DNA of 64,000 nt from Cerrena zonata (Eukaryota > Basidiomycota > Agaricomycetes > Polyporales > Cerrenaceae), in assembly GCA_038087015.1 (NCBI GenBank), contig JASBNA010000055.1, forward strand, positions 124,001-188,000, given 5' to 3'. The translations under genes and the position numbers were made by a program. The first letter of the stretch is position 1. Every line of letters begins with the position of its first letter. Shown in pieces: positions 9,021-19,800 of the stretch. The notes under the pieces were generated by a model. That model ran no database searches. It saw nothing but the letters and a program-made list of their open reading frames with translations, and was not told the DNA's origin.

Positions 9021-10001
9021 ATGTCAGATAGAGAAGCATTGAAAATTTTTGCAAGACAGCCAGTTACTAATGAAATGATTCAGTTTCTTGCTGCTACTAC
9101 TAGTTCGATAATCCAAGTTAAGAGTTATCAACCAAAATATAGTCAATTGAATCAACAAAATAATCTTTTAGTTAGTCAAGTATCTAAAAAATCCATTTCA
9201 TTAGTTAATTTTATTAAGAATTTAATCAAATACTCCAATGTTCAAACTCCAACTTTGATGGCTAGTTTGATTTATCTTAATAAGTTAAGAAACTTATTAC
9301 CAGCCAATGCCATAGGTATGGAAACTACGAGACATCGTATCTTTTTAAGTGCATTAATATTGAGTGCTAAATCATTAAATGATTCGAGTCCGCTCAATAA
9401 ACATTGGACTAAGTACACCGATGGTTTATTAACCATCGAAGAAGTCAATATGGCTGAAAGAGAGTTGATTGGGTTGTTAAAATGGGATATCAACATTAAA
9501 GAAGATGAATTATTATTAACTTTACAACCATTCTTAAGTTCAATTAAAAAATCTCTTATCAAGAAACAACATGATGAATCTATACAAAAAATTAACTATT
9601 ATAGATTATCCAACTCTTACAGTCAAAGATCGTTACCCTTGCCTTCTCCAACAACTCCAACAAGTGTTTCATCTTCAATTTCATCTCATTCTTCTTTGAC
9701 CTCGTCGAATTCAAATCATTCATTATTATCTTTGAATCGCTCAAATACTTCCTCTTCTTTAATTGAAGATTCAGAATACCCAATCGACGATATTAAAAAA
9801 AGATTACCTTTATCTTCTAAAAACATCAACACCTTAAATCGTCCTACTAATGCTCCTCGTCAATTAAAAAACCTTCCCTACAATCGTCAACTGTCAAGTT
9901 ACTCCGATAAATTAACTCATTTCTATAATCAAAATGAAGATAATCTTTTATTAAAAGATTCTAAAATTAATTTATCAAGGGCTGGTAAAATCGTATCATA
10001 A
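9021..10001 (+). CDS. PCL2: Pho85-type G1 cyclin (Pcl1/Pcl2 group)
   Basis: A 326-aa cyclin that partners the Pho85 kinase in G1 and polarised growth. The Pho80-like cyclin box spans about 45-165 and follows S. cerevisiae Pcl1/Pcl2 closely: TPTLMASLIYLNKLRNLLP, then RHRIFLSALILSAK, then the hallmark NDSSPLNKHWTKYTDGLLT and WDI. The C-terminal half (170-326) is Ser/Asn-rich with several S/T-P sites, likely phosphorylation and degradation sequence. The PCL1 and PCL2 names are not separable from sequence alone; I chose PCL2 because, as I recall, that cyclin neighbours TCP1 and GCF1 in C. albicans. Confidence 0.85.
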   Translation: MSDREALKIFARQPVTNEMIQFLAATTSSIIQVKSYQPKYSQLNQQNNLLVSQVSKKSISLVNFIKNLIKYSNVQTPTLMASLIYLNKLRNLLPANAIGMETTRHRIFLSALILSAKSLNDSSPLNKHWTKYTDGLLTIEEVNMAERELIGLLKWDINIKEDELLLTLQPFLSSIKKSLIKKQHDESIQKINYYRLSNSYSQRSLPLPSPTTPTSVSSSISSHSSLTSSNSNHSLLSLNRSNTSSSLIEDSEYPIDDIKKRLPLSSKNINTLNRPTNAPRQLKNLPYNRQLSSYSDKLTHFYNQNEDNLLLKDSKINLSRAGKIVS

Positions 10002-10407
10002 TTTGTTTTCACTTTCAAATTTTTTCATGCTTTCAATTCGTCTCCAATCTTTTTGAAAAATAAAAAGACTCTTATAATGTTACCAAAGAGTTTATTTCAA
10101 AATTGATTTATTTATTTATTTGGGTTAATTTTAAAACTATTCATTTATTTCATTCGTTTATACATCAATACTTAATATCTTTAATTATCTTATTTGCAAT
10201 CATCAGTGTAGAAATTGACAGAACAAAATGTCAACAAAAAAGATCAACAAAACATTAAAATATTCGTCTAACACTTTGTTTATTTTGTTTTTGTAGCTCA
10301 GGTCACAATAATAAACCTTCTATGCTCACTGTAATGTAATGCTCCGATGAGTCTTTTGTGTATTCTGAATAAAATTACCTGTATTAATCTTTATATACAA
10401 TATTAAC
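10002..10407. other. Convergent PCL2/TCP1 spacer
   Basis: About 400 bp between two convergent stop codons, very AT-rich with TTTATTTATTT-like runs. It probably carries both 3' ends. No gene seen. Confidence 0.5.
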
Positions 10408-12072
10408 CTAATGTTGATGAGGATCTTCTTTTGGTGGTTCAGGTGCAACAGTAATCATGGTATCAATTCTTAAAATGGCAATACATGCTTCTAATGCTGA
10501 TTTTAATGATTTGATTTTTGACATTGTTGGTTCTAAAACACCATGAATACTTTCATTAACAATTTTACCATTAATTAAATCTAAACCATAATTCTTATAC
10601 TTCTTTCTTTTTAAATCAGATGGTAAAGCAGTTTGACTTGAAGAATGATAGGTTCTTAATTTACTAATTAAATCAGAAGAATCTTTAGCAGCATTTATAG
10701 CTAAAGTTTTAGGAATAACTAATAATGCATTAGCAAATTCTGCAATTGCTAATTGTTCTCTTGAACCAACAGTTGTTGCAAAATTTTCTAAATAAATATT
10801 AAGAGCAGTTTCAACAGCACCACCACCGGGGACAACATTACCACTTTCTAAAGTTCTCTTAATAACTGATAATGAATCGTGTAAAGATCTTTCCATTTCA
10901 TCTAAAGAATAATCATTTGGTCCTCTTAATATAATTGATGAGGAACTATGTTGTTTAGTACCTTTAATTAAAATACATTCATCATCACTAATTTTAGTTT
11001 GAGTAACTTGATCAGCTTGACCTAATAAAGTTGATTCAAAAGTTTCTTCTCCTTCTAAATTAGCTAAATTACTAACTAAAGTTGCACCAGAAGCTCTGGC
11101 AATTCTTCTTAAGTCTTCCTTCTTACAACGTCTAACAGCCATTGCACCAACTTCAACAAATTCTTTTAAACATAAATCATCAATACCTTTAGTGGTAAAT
11201 ATAACATTTGCTCCAGCATTTAAAATTTTACGAATTCTTTCGATAATTATATCATATTCTCTTTTTCTGATTTCTTCTAATTGATCAGGATCATCAATAT
11301 TGACTTGGACTCCCATTGCCATTCTTGCTTTTTGTAAGTTGATATCTAAACAGGCAATTTTGGCATTATTAATAGTTTTAACCATAGCTTGAGAAGCAAC
11401 AGTACAATTCAAAGCATACCCATCAACTAAAACAGATTCAGTTGATGATTTACCGTGGGCCTTTAAAATATTAACTGCTTTGACTGGGTACTTAACTTCA
11501 CCTTTATGATTTGCAGTTTTAACCGCCATCATTGCATCAACAGCCATTTTACTGAAAAATTCAGAATCAGCACCTATGATTTTAGAACTCATCGAAGTTT
11601 TAGCAATATTGATTATAGTTTCTTTGCCTAAGTCAGTAACTGATTGTGATAATACTTCATTAATATAACGAATTGCTTCTCTCAAGGCTAATCTGTAACC
11701 AGTAATAATAGTGGTTGGATGTATTTGATTTCTAACCAATTCATTGGCACGTTTCAATAACTCACTAGCAATGATAACAACTGACGTAGTACCATCTCCA
11801 ACTTCACGATCTTGTTGTTGAGCTAATTCAACCAAAATTTGTCCTGCTGGATGTTGAACATCTAATAATGCTAAGATAGTAGCACCATCGTTAGTAACAG
11901 TGACATCCCCAATATCATCCACCAACATCTTATCCAAACCAACTGGCCCCAATGATGATTTGACAACATTAGCAACTGATTGAGCGGCTAATACATTTTG
12001 ATTTCTAATATCATCTCCACTGACTTTCTCTCCTCCGAGAAAAAGAGTATCTGAACGAGCTGCTGAAAACAT
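10408..12072 (-). CDS. TCP1: Chaperonin CCT alpha subunit (TCP-1)
   Basis: A 554-aa subunit of the cytosolic CCT/TRiC ring that folds actin and tubulin. It is nearly collinear with S. cerevisiae Tcp1. Landmarks are [20 protein letters not shown] at the N-terminus, the ATP-site sequences [18 protein letters not shown] and [13 protein letters not shown] (GDGTT), VVPGGGAVE, and the C-terminal [12 protein letters not shown] start at the ATG at 12070-12072 (MFSAARSD). An upstream in-frame extension to 12108 lacks an ATG and has no counterpart in the family. Confidence 0.97.
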   Translation of the reverse strand: MFSAARSDTLFLGGEKVSGDDIRNQNVLAAQSVANVVKSSLGPVGLDKMLVDDIGDVTVTNDGATILALLDVQHPAGQILVELAQQQDREVGDGTTSVVIIASELLKRANELVRNQIHPTTIITGYRLALREAIRYINEVLSQSVTDLGKETIINIAKTSMSSKIIGADSEFFSKMAVDAMMAVKTANHKGEVKYPVKAVNILKAHGKSSTESVLVDGYALNCTVASQAMVKTINNAKIACLDINLQKARMAMGVQVNIDDPDQLEEIRKREYDIIIERIRKILNAGANVIFTTKGIDDLCLKEFVEVGAMAVRRCKKEDLRRIARASGATLVSNLANLEGEETFESTLLGQADQVTQTKISDDECILIKGTKQHSSSSIILRGPNDYSLDEMERSLHDSLSVIKRTLESGNVVPGGGAVETALNIYLENFATTVGSREQLAIAEFANALLVIPKTLAINAAKDSSDLISKLRTYHSSSQTALPSDLKRKKYKNYGLDLINGKIVNESIHGVLEPTMSKIKSLKSALEACIAILRIDTMITVAPEPPKEDPHQH

Positions 12073-12108
12073 CTTATCAATCTCTTTCGTTCTACCACGA
12101 TCTTTCAA

Positions 12109-12885
12109 CTATAGTTTCTGGATCAATAGCAAATTTCAGTAATGACTATCAATTGAAAAACACGTTAATCAACTTTTTCTCTATTTTTTTTTAGTTGATG
12201 TCGAATCGTGATTTTTTTCACTGTTTTTTTCTCTCACTAAATTTTTGTGCTTCTCACTAATAAAGGTTTGATTTCTTGCCCATAAGTGTACTTGGATAAA
12301 GCCATGTCGACGGGTGCTGCTGAAGGATACACTTCCCCAGTCAAGAAAGACAATTCTTGCAAAAGAAGGGTTGGAAACGGACTATAATTGGCCATTTGAG
12401 CACCCTTTCCATCGACTGCAAATTTAATTTCGCCTCCCATGACCTGCCACTCCCTCAATGGATCCACGTTTCCTTCCAGACTTAACCTGAGCCATCTTCC
12501 ATTCTACCCAGTGGCATCCCTCTTTTACCCAGCTCTGGGATCGGCTTTTTTAGGTCTTTTAGCTTGTATAGACTTAACTTACAAGTCTTTGAAGGCAAGG
12601 GCCAAACTGCCAGGTATAACCTGCAAATCAAACACAGTAAACTGCATTTTTGTAAAATGCAAAATATTAACTGTAACCTGTAAACCAGTGATCATAAACT
12701 GCAAACTCGTTAACTGTAAACGTGTTGGTTTAACCTGCAAACTTCGAGGGACCTGGGAGTGTCTTTACCGAAAACACCATTTTCAACAAGCAGAAAACAT
12801 AAACAAAAGGGTCACTCCACTAAATACTCTACCAGTAACAGTACTTGCAATTGACTTAGTTTAAAGAGCCAGGTATATTTAGAAA
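12109..12885. other. Divergent TCP1/GCF1 intergenic region
   Basis: About 780 bp. It contains an 11-bp degenerate repeat cluster (12616-12742, listed separately) and T-rich tracts near 12180-12230. A 77-codon open frame on the minus strand (12237-12467) begins at a GTG and is not recognised, so I do not call it a gene. Confidence 0.5.
12616..12742 (+). repeat. Degenerate tandem TAAMCTGYAAA repeat
   Basis: About eight imperfect copies of an 11-bp unit appear in 127 bp, for example TAACCTGCAAA at 12617, TAAACTGCA, TTAACTGTAA, CCTGTAAA, TAAACTGCAAA, TAACTGTAAA and TAACCTGCAAA. It lies between divergent TCP1 and GCF1. It could be a decaying minisatellite or a multi-site protein-binding array. 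Confidence 0.55.
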
Positions 12886-13668
12886 ATGATGTTTAGATTG
12901 ACAAATAGCTTGTTGGGAAGCGGGACACGCGCCGCTGTTGCGTTCCGTGCGGTGAAGCCTGCTGGATTGATGATGAACAATCCAGCGGCAACATTAGCTA
13001 CTGCTGCTAAATCGACGGCCTCGAAGAAGAAAACTGCTACTGCTTCTAGTAAGGCCCGTCAGGTGAAGAAGAGTGAAGAACAAAAAAAGTTGGACGCGTT
13101 GAAGAAGAAATTGAAGAAAGAAAAGTCTACTTTGAAAGAATTGCAACTCAAAGTTAATGAAAAAGTTAAACTTAATAACCAAAAGGTTAAAGAAAGAAAA
13201 GAACAAGAAAAACTTAAGCAAAAGGAAAAGAAGGTTTTGCAGAAAGCTACTCAACCTTACAGAAGAGTTTCGGCGTATAACATTTTCATTAAAGAAAGAT
13301 TCAACCAGGATAAAAATACTACTTTGAACGAGTTGGCTAAGGCTTTTAAGAATTTGGCTCATGATGAAAAAGCCGGTTTCCAAGTGAAAGCTGATGAGTA
13401 CAACGCTGAGAAATCAAAATTATATAGACCAAAACCAAAAATGCCGGCTTTTGGTTATGCTGCTTTTGTTAAAGAAAGATTTGCCTACCATGATGCTAGT
13501 CATTTGAAAGATGCATTAAAAGATATTGGTGAAGAATGGAAGAACTTATCTCCTCTTGAAAAAAATTCTTACAAAATCGATAAATCTGAATTGGAAAAAT
13601 ATAGACAAGCCCTTAAAGATTGGACCGATGAACGTGTAAGACTTTATAAGAGAGAAACTTCTGCCTAA
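12886..13668 (+). CDS. GCF1: Mitochondrial HMG-box DNA-packaging protein
   Basis: A 260-aa protein of mitochondrial nucleoids, related to C. albicans Gcf1 and functionally equivalent to Abf2/TFAM. The N-terminus (1-50) is basic, Ala/Ser-rich and lacks acidic residues, as expected for a mitochondrial presequence. A long Lys/Glu coiled coil at about 60-120 distinguishes Gcf1 from Abf2. HMG box 1 is at about 127-180 (YRRVSAYNIFIKERF) and HMG box 2 at about 188-250 (PKMPAFGYAAFVKERF). Two adjacent ATGs (12886, 12889) could both serve as starts. Confidence 0.9.
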   Translation: MMFRLTNSLLGSGTRAAVAFRAVKPAGLMMNNPAATLATAAKSTASKKKTATASSKARQVKKSEEQKKLDALKKKLKKEKSTLKELQLKVNEKVKLNNQKVKERKEQEKLKQKEKKVLQKATQPYRRVSAYNIFIKERFNQDKNTTLNELAKAFKNLAHDEKAGFQVKADEYNAEKSKLYRPKPKMPAFGYAAFVKERFAYHDASHLKDALKDIGEEWKNLSPLEKNSYKIDKSELEKYRQALKDWTDERVRLYKRETSA

Positions 13669-13853
13669 TCAACATAAAAGTTAAATATGTTTGAATTTAA
13701 TTCTCTGTTTGTTCTGTTTTTTTAATTCCTCTTTTTCTACTATGGTTCAATGTTACTTGTATCAATACTCTATCTGCCGTTCTTTGATTATAAATTTTAC
13801 GTCATTTACTAAAATAATTATCGTCTATTAATATATATGTATAAATGAACAGG

Positions 13854-16800
13854 TCAATCATGTTCTCCGTTGATTTTCTCTCCTAAGTTTTGTAAAACCC
13901 GTTTTAATTCATTGGGTAAGATTGGTTTTGATATGAAATCAACCATTCCACAATTTAATGATCTTTCTCGGTCTTCACCCGCAACATTAGCAGTCAAAGC
14001 AACAACGCTTGGTAACATATCGGTTTTACCTTCTTGAATAAACTTCTCTTTTAATTCAATTGTAGCCGCAATACCATCTTTACGAGGCATTTGAATATCC
14101 ATTAAAATAACATCGTACTTTTCATTCTTCTCAAGTAACGATGTACAATGTTCTAACACTTCAATACCATCTTTGGCATGATCGGCATTATATCCTAGTT
14201 TCTTCAAATGTTGTAATGCAACTTTAATATTGATCAAATTATCTTCAGCTAATAATATTCTTAATGGATACTTATCAGCAATATATAAAGAATCTGGAGA
14301 ATTTTGTTTAGGACTATCACGAAGCCCCGTTTGCTCCATTGCAATACCTTTCGAATACCTGGTAGGATCCTTCATATCTTTCTTCAATTGCTGAATTAAA
14401 GAAATCACCTTCAGTCTATGGAATGGTGATAATAAAACAGAATGAATATTATATTTTTCAAGATCTGCTGGTAAAGATTTACCAAACTTGGCAATTAGAA
14501 TAACTCTTGACTTATTCTTATCTAATTTTTCAGATATAGGCTTGAATTCATCTAATAAGTTGTGATGAACAAAAATTATGGTGAAAACTTCTTTGGAATC
14601 AAAAAATTCCGAACTTGTACTGATTTCAGCTACTTTTAACCCATATGACTCTAAAAGTTCTTTTAATGCAATTTTTCCCTAATGAATGATTATCCAAAAT
14701 TAAAGCCTTGTTACTAAATCCTAATTTGGTTGCTTCTTCTTCGTCAAATTCAACTTCCGGTTCCTTCCTTAAATTTACAACAGCACTAGATATGAAATGA
14801 AAGGTACTTCCTTCACCTTCTTTACTCTCAAATGTTAAACTACCATTCATAATATCAGCTAGTTTTTTAGAAATAGCCAATCCCAAACCTGATCCTCCAT
14901 ACACTCTGATGGATGAGGCATCAACCTGTGAAAATGCACCAAAAACTTTAGATTTAGCATCGTCCGGTATACCAATACCAGTATCCCTTACCGAAATTCG
15001 AATTTGATAACGATTTTCTGCTATCTGAGTGGCCACAGATTCAACCATAATATAACCTTGTGCGGTAAACTTAACAGAATTACCAACTAAGTTAATGATA
15101 ATTTGTCTAAATCTAGTAACATCTCCGATAATAGTGTCAATGAATTGACATCTATTGAAATACACTAATTCTATATCATTTGCAGCAGCTTGTTCACCGG
15201 CTAATTGAATAGCACTCTCAACGCATTCATTCAATGAAAATGGGGCACTATCCAAAGTAAACGAGCCATGTTCGATTTTAGAAAAAGCCAAAATACCATC
15301 GATAATACTTAAAGTAACCATTGCAGAACTTTTGATTGTCTCAACATACTCCCTTTGAGTTCTTGTTAGCTCAGTATCTAATAAGAAAAGAGAACATGAT
15401 AATAAAGAATTGAAAGGAGTACGGATTTCGTGGGACATGTTTGCAAGGAAACTAGCCTTTTCGGCGGTAGCATCTTCAGCAGCATGTTTAGCAACTTCCA
15501 TTTGTGAATATAAGATGGCTTTATCTAAAGAAACAGCAGCTTGTGAACATAACAAGTCAAGCAAATCTTTCTTTCTGCTATTGAAAAATGGTAAAGAAGC
15601 ATTGGATGTGTTCATTTGATTTTCCAAATAAACAGCTCCAAAAATACCAGACTCTGTTCTCAATGGAATACATATCATTGCAAAACACTTATTATGGGTA
15701 TAATAGTCATCTTTACCAAACCTGTTATCAAAATATACTGGGTCTTCATCTTTACTAGTTATTTCACCAGTATGTAGACTATGGATTATTAATGAAAAGG
15801 GACATAAATCAGTTCTTGAGCTAAGTGGTTCATTTTCCAATTTATACACATTATTAGGCGACCCTATGGCTTGGATAGTCGGTTCATTATTGGAATTTAT
15901 GATCACGACCCCGTAATCAACCTCTGAGAATAAAATTGTACTTTCTAGTAAACTTAAAACAATCGTTTCGTTGTTAGAACACTCAGAAATTGTTAAACAA
16001 GCTTTTATAGCTTTTGTCAAGTCATTCATTACATTTTCTCGAGGGTCGTCTTCCGTATCCACTTCATAAGAATCTGCAGATTTTTGTTTATTTACTTCAT
16101 CAGTTTTGTTTTCATGTACCTTCGTACGATTTGAAGACGAAATAGATCCTAATAATCTACTTCTTCTGCTTTGTTTTCCAGGAAATTCTTCGTTTATGTC
16201 ATCACCAAAGAAGTTTTTAAGAATACTTCTAAGAGGAGCAGGGCCAGCCCCTTGACTTGGAGTGGGTGGAAAGTCGTTTGTTCTAGTTACTTCCACGCCT
16301 GCCCAATTGTAATCCTCGAAGAACTCACCACATTGCTTGTTGATCCTCGCAACCATGACCTCCGCATCAAGCCTTTTATACAAATGAAGAGCATTTTTAG
16401 CATGGAATTGAGCCCTATTGTTACTCTGATTAGTACTTATTAACCAAGTGGCACAGAGTAAGTGAGCGTGAGCAACGTCATGCCAGTAGTTATATTCCCT
16501 AGCTCTTTCAATAGCTTCTTCATATAGATCTAAAGTATCAAGTGGAGAAACTGATCTGTTAATGGTATTTAAAGAAGCTTTGATGATCAAGTTCTTAGCA
16601 TGAAAGTTTGCAGGGGAAAATTCGTCCCATAACTGAAATTTCTTTGCAATTTCTTTTGCAACTTCAAAACCAGCTTGACGCATAGTTCCATGGTTTCTAG
16701 TCAATGCAATTGCACACTGGTAATAAAACTCAAAATGCATAATGGTTATGGGAAGCTTATTCAGTGTTGGATATGCTTTTTCTAAAATTACTTTAGTAGC

Positions 16801-19800
16801 TTCATCATACAAACCATGTGCACAGTACCAGTAAACGATACCAACTAAATAACAAAACTCAAAATCTCTACTGGAATTTCTGAATTTGGAATGCTTAGCT
16901 TTATAATCTGCTAACGTAAGCGATCCATGTGCTAATCTTAACACATCCCATTGTAGCTTATGACCCCCTTCTTTATCAGGACCAATTATTTGATAAGATC
17001 CTTGTTTCAACATGACATTATATGGTTGACCAGTCCAGAACAATAAATGGAGTTTCGAGCAATCAAGAATAGTTGACATTGAACTAAAATCAACTCTGCC
17101 AGCAGCTTTAGAGCTGGAAAGGAAAACAGTGTAATACCTTAAAATATCCGACATAGATTCAGTGAATGCAGCCATCGAAGCAACATAAACTTCATAAACA
17201 TTTTGAGAAACTGTAGAAGACACACCCAGATCATTATCAACTAAAGATAAAGCTAATTTACATAATTCCATTGATTTCATCATACCTGCTTCTGTATCGG
17301 AATCGAGGAAAATGTTGGCAAATTCAATTAACCCCATTGTGCAATATGATGAAACACCATGAGTGTGCATTAAAATGGTCATTTGAGTAACCAATGCTTT
17401 TCTCAAACTATCCATATGGCACATATAAGAGGGTGCTATGATATCAGATATCAATTCATAGATCATTAAAATCTTGGGGTTAGTAGTTTTGGGCAAGTAT
17501 TTCATCTTTCGAATTTCCGGAACCGACAATGGAAGTCTATGAAGTAAACGGTCCGAGATAACCTTACACTTTTCAGGATTAGTATGAACATCGACTCCTA
17601 GTTTTCTCAAACCCCTAATTGCGTATTTCAAGCCTCGTTTAAATCTTTTTAATTGAAATAAACAGCGAATTCTGGTAATTAAAAACATTGTTTCATCAAA
17701 ACCAAACTTTTTCTCAGCCTGTGAAATCATTATTAAGCATTCGTCGAAATTCTTCAAATAGAAATTAATTTGACAAATAGGTTAGAGTGCTCTTCAACTT
17801 GCCCTTTTCTATCGGATTCTGGTATAAGATTTTCAGCTCCTTTGAAAAAGTTCAAAGAACTCTCTAAATTGTATGTAGATGCAGCATATCTTGCGGCATC
17901 TATGAGGGCTTCCAGATAAGTTTCGTGTTCATCCTTTTTCGCAATGGATAGCGATTTGAGAAGATGAGTGGCCATAATCAAGAACTTTGAAACACTTGTA
18001 TGAGGTTGTTTCTTTATTCTTCCGTACAATCCTAAACCACACAAGCGATGGTATTCATGTAGAACGTTATCATCGGCCATTTCTTTTAGTAATTGCAGCT
18101 GAATCGACCCATGGTAAAATCGATAACGAGTTTCTGAGGCCTAATTCCCAAATCAAAGAATCAGTTATATCAAAAGGAAATTCACTAGTTGAAATGATAT
18201 GAAATGGCAACTTGTAATATGTGCTATTAGGAACAATTATTTTAGTTTCCATACATAAGTTAAGTAACTCATAAATTTTTCTCATTGGTAGCTTTTGTAA
18301 CAATCATTAAATCTGATAAGGTAAAATGATCACCGACATACACTAAAGCAGCGAATTTTAATAGCCACCTTGCTTCTTCAGACAAAGCTTTGGTGAGGTA
18401 AAAATTGATAGCATCTTCTTTCTTGACTCGTTCTAAACTTTTTGTTTTGATGAGTTTATAAAATACATTATTTCCGTTTACCCTATTAACATAAACCAAT
18501 TCACCAGATAAATAATAACCACGTATTAAGTATTTTAAATTGAGAACACTGCCTCCGCAATCTTCATACAAGTTAGGGAGTCAAGGCTTCGATTTCTTCA
18601 TCTTTAATATTATTCGAGAAATCACTTGCAACATGACGACCGATAAAAGGTATCTCGTTAACGGAATCTTTTACGATCATTGAGCCCATACTAGTTTTAT
18701 CAATATCTGATTCAGGAGCCAGACTGAAAGTAAAGCATGTTTGTATATAATTTGATAATTCCTCTTTATTGAGAGGGTTCAAAGTATATTCATGGAGTGG
18801 GATATTATTTCGTTTAAGTGAATCTTTAATATCTTTTATATCGACAACGGTATTTTCTTCAAAATTACCATTAACATCATATCCATAAACAGCGATAAAT
18901 TTCAATGATAGTTTTAGTTCGTTTACTTTAAAGAACTCCATGATCTCGTTCAACATACCCCATTCTTTTTCAGAACACCATTGGATATCGTCCCAAAGAA
19001 CAGTTAATCCTTGAGAACAAACCAAACCATAAAAAGCTTTCAAGATGTATCTAAATTTAATTTCTAAATTGATTAATTGATCGTCGACACCAGTTGAGCC
19101 ACCATAATATAATTCAACTTCAGCTTTTTGGTCTTCATTCAATTCCAAATCGATTTTTCTCAAATTTTTCGCTATTTCATCATCTTTAACTTTTTCCAAA
19201 TCAATGACGCCTGCCTGATCTTCAATATCTTGATGATTTTCAGAAGTATTTCTCCTCTCCCTTCTATTTTGATGAATGCTAGTATATTTTGGACCCAATA
19301 AAACTTTTAATTCGGGAATTGTTTTGAATAAAATACTTAAGTCCAATTTAATTTTAGAAGTTAAGATATCTCTCCATTTTGCAATATTTTCAATAGATGA
19401 GGATAAAATTTGTTTAATAATATCTCTCATACCATTCATGAAACAAGCATAAAGAGAAACGTTTTGGTCGTCACCTGAAAACTTCCACAAGACATAGAAA
19501 TCATATTTCGAAATAGCGCTAGATTTTAAATCTTCCAAGACTGTCGATTTACCAACACCAACGTTCCCGTCAATCATCAACCAACTCATACCTTGACCCA
19601 TTGATTCATAAGTTTTCAAGAAATCACGATAGATATGGGTTCTACCAAAAATAGTATTTGGGGTTATAAAAGTTGGTGGCAACCCAATTTTTTCCGGGAA
19701 ATGAAGAGTTTCTTTAATTAAGAATTTAGCCAATGGTTCAATTTTTGAAATTTGATCATTAGCTTTCAAAGATAAATCAACATAATCATTTTTTATCTTG

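Noticed and set aside
12237..12467. 77-codon minus-strand open frame between TCP1 and GCF1
   Set aside because: It starts at GTG, not ATG, and is preceded by an in-frame stop 36 bp further upstream. No family is recognised and it overlaps a likely divergent promoter. Low-level coding cannot be excluded.
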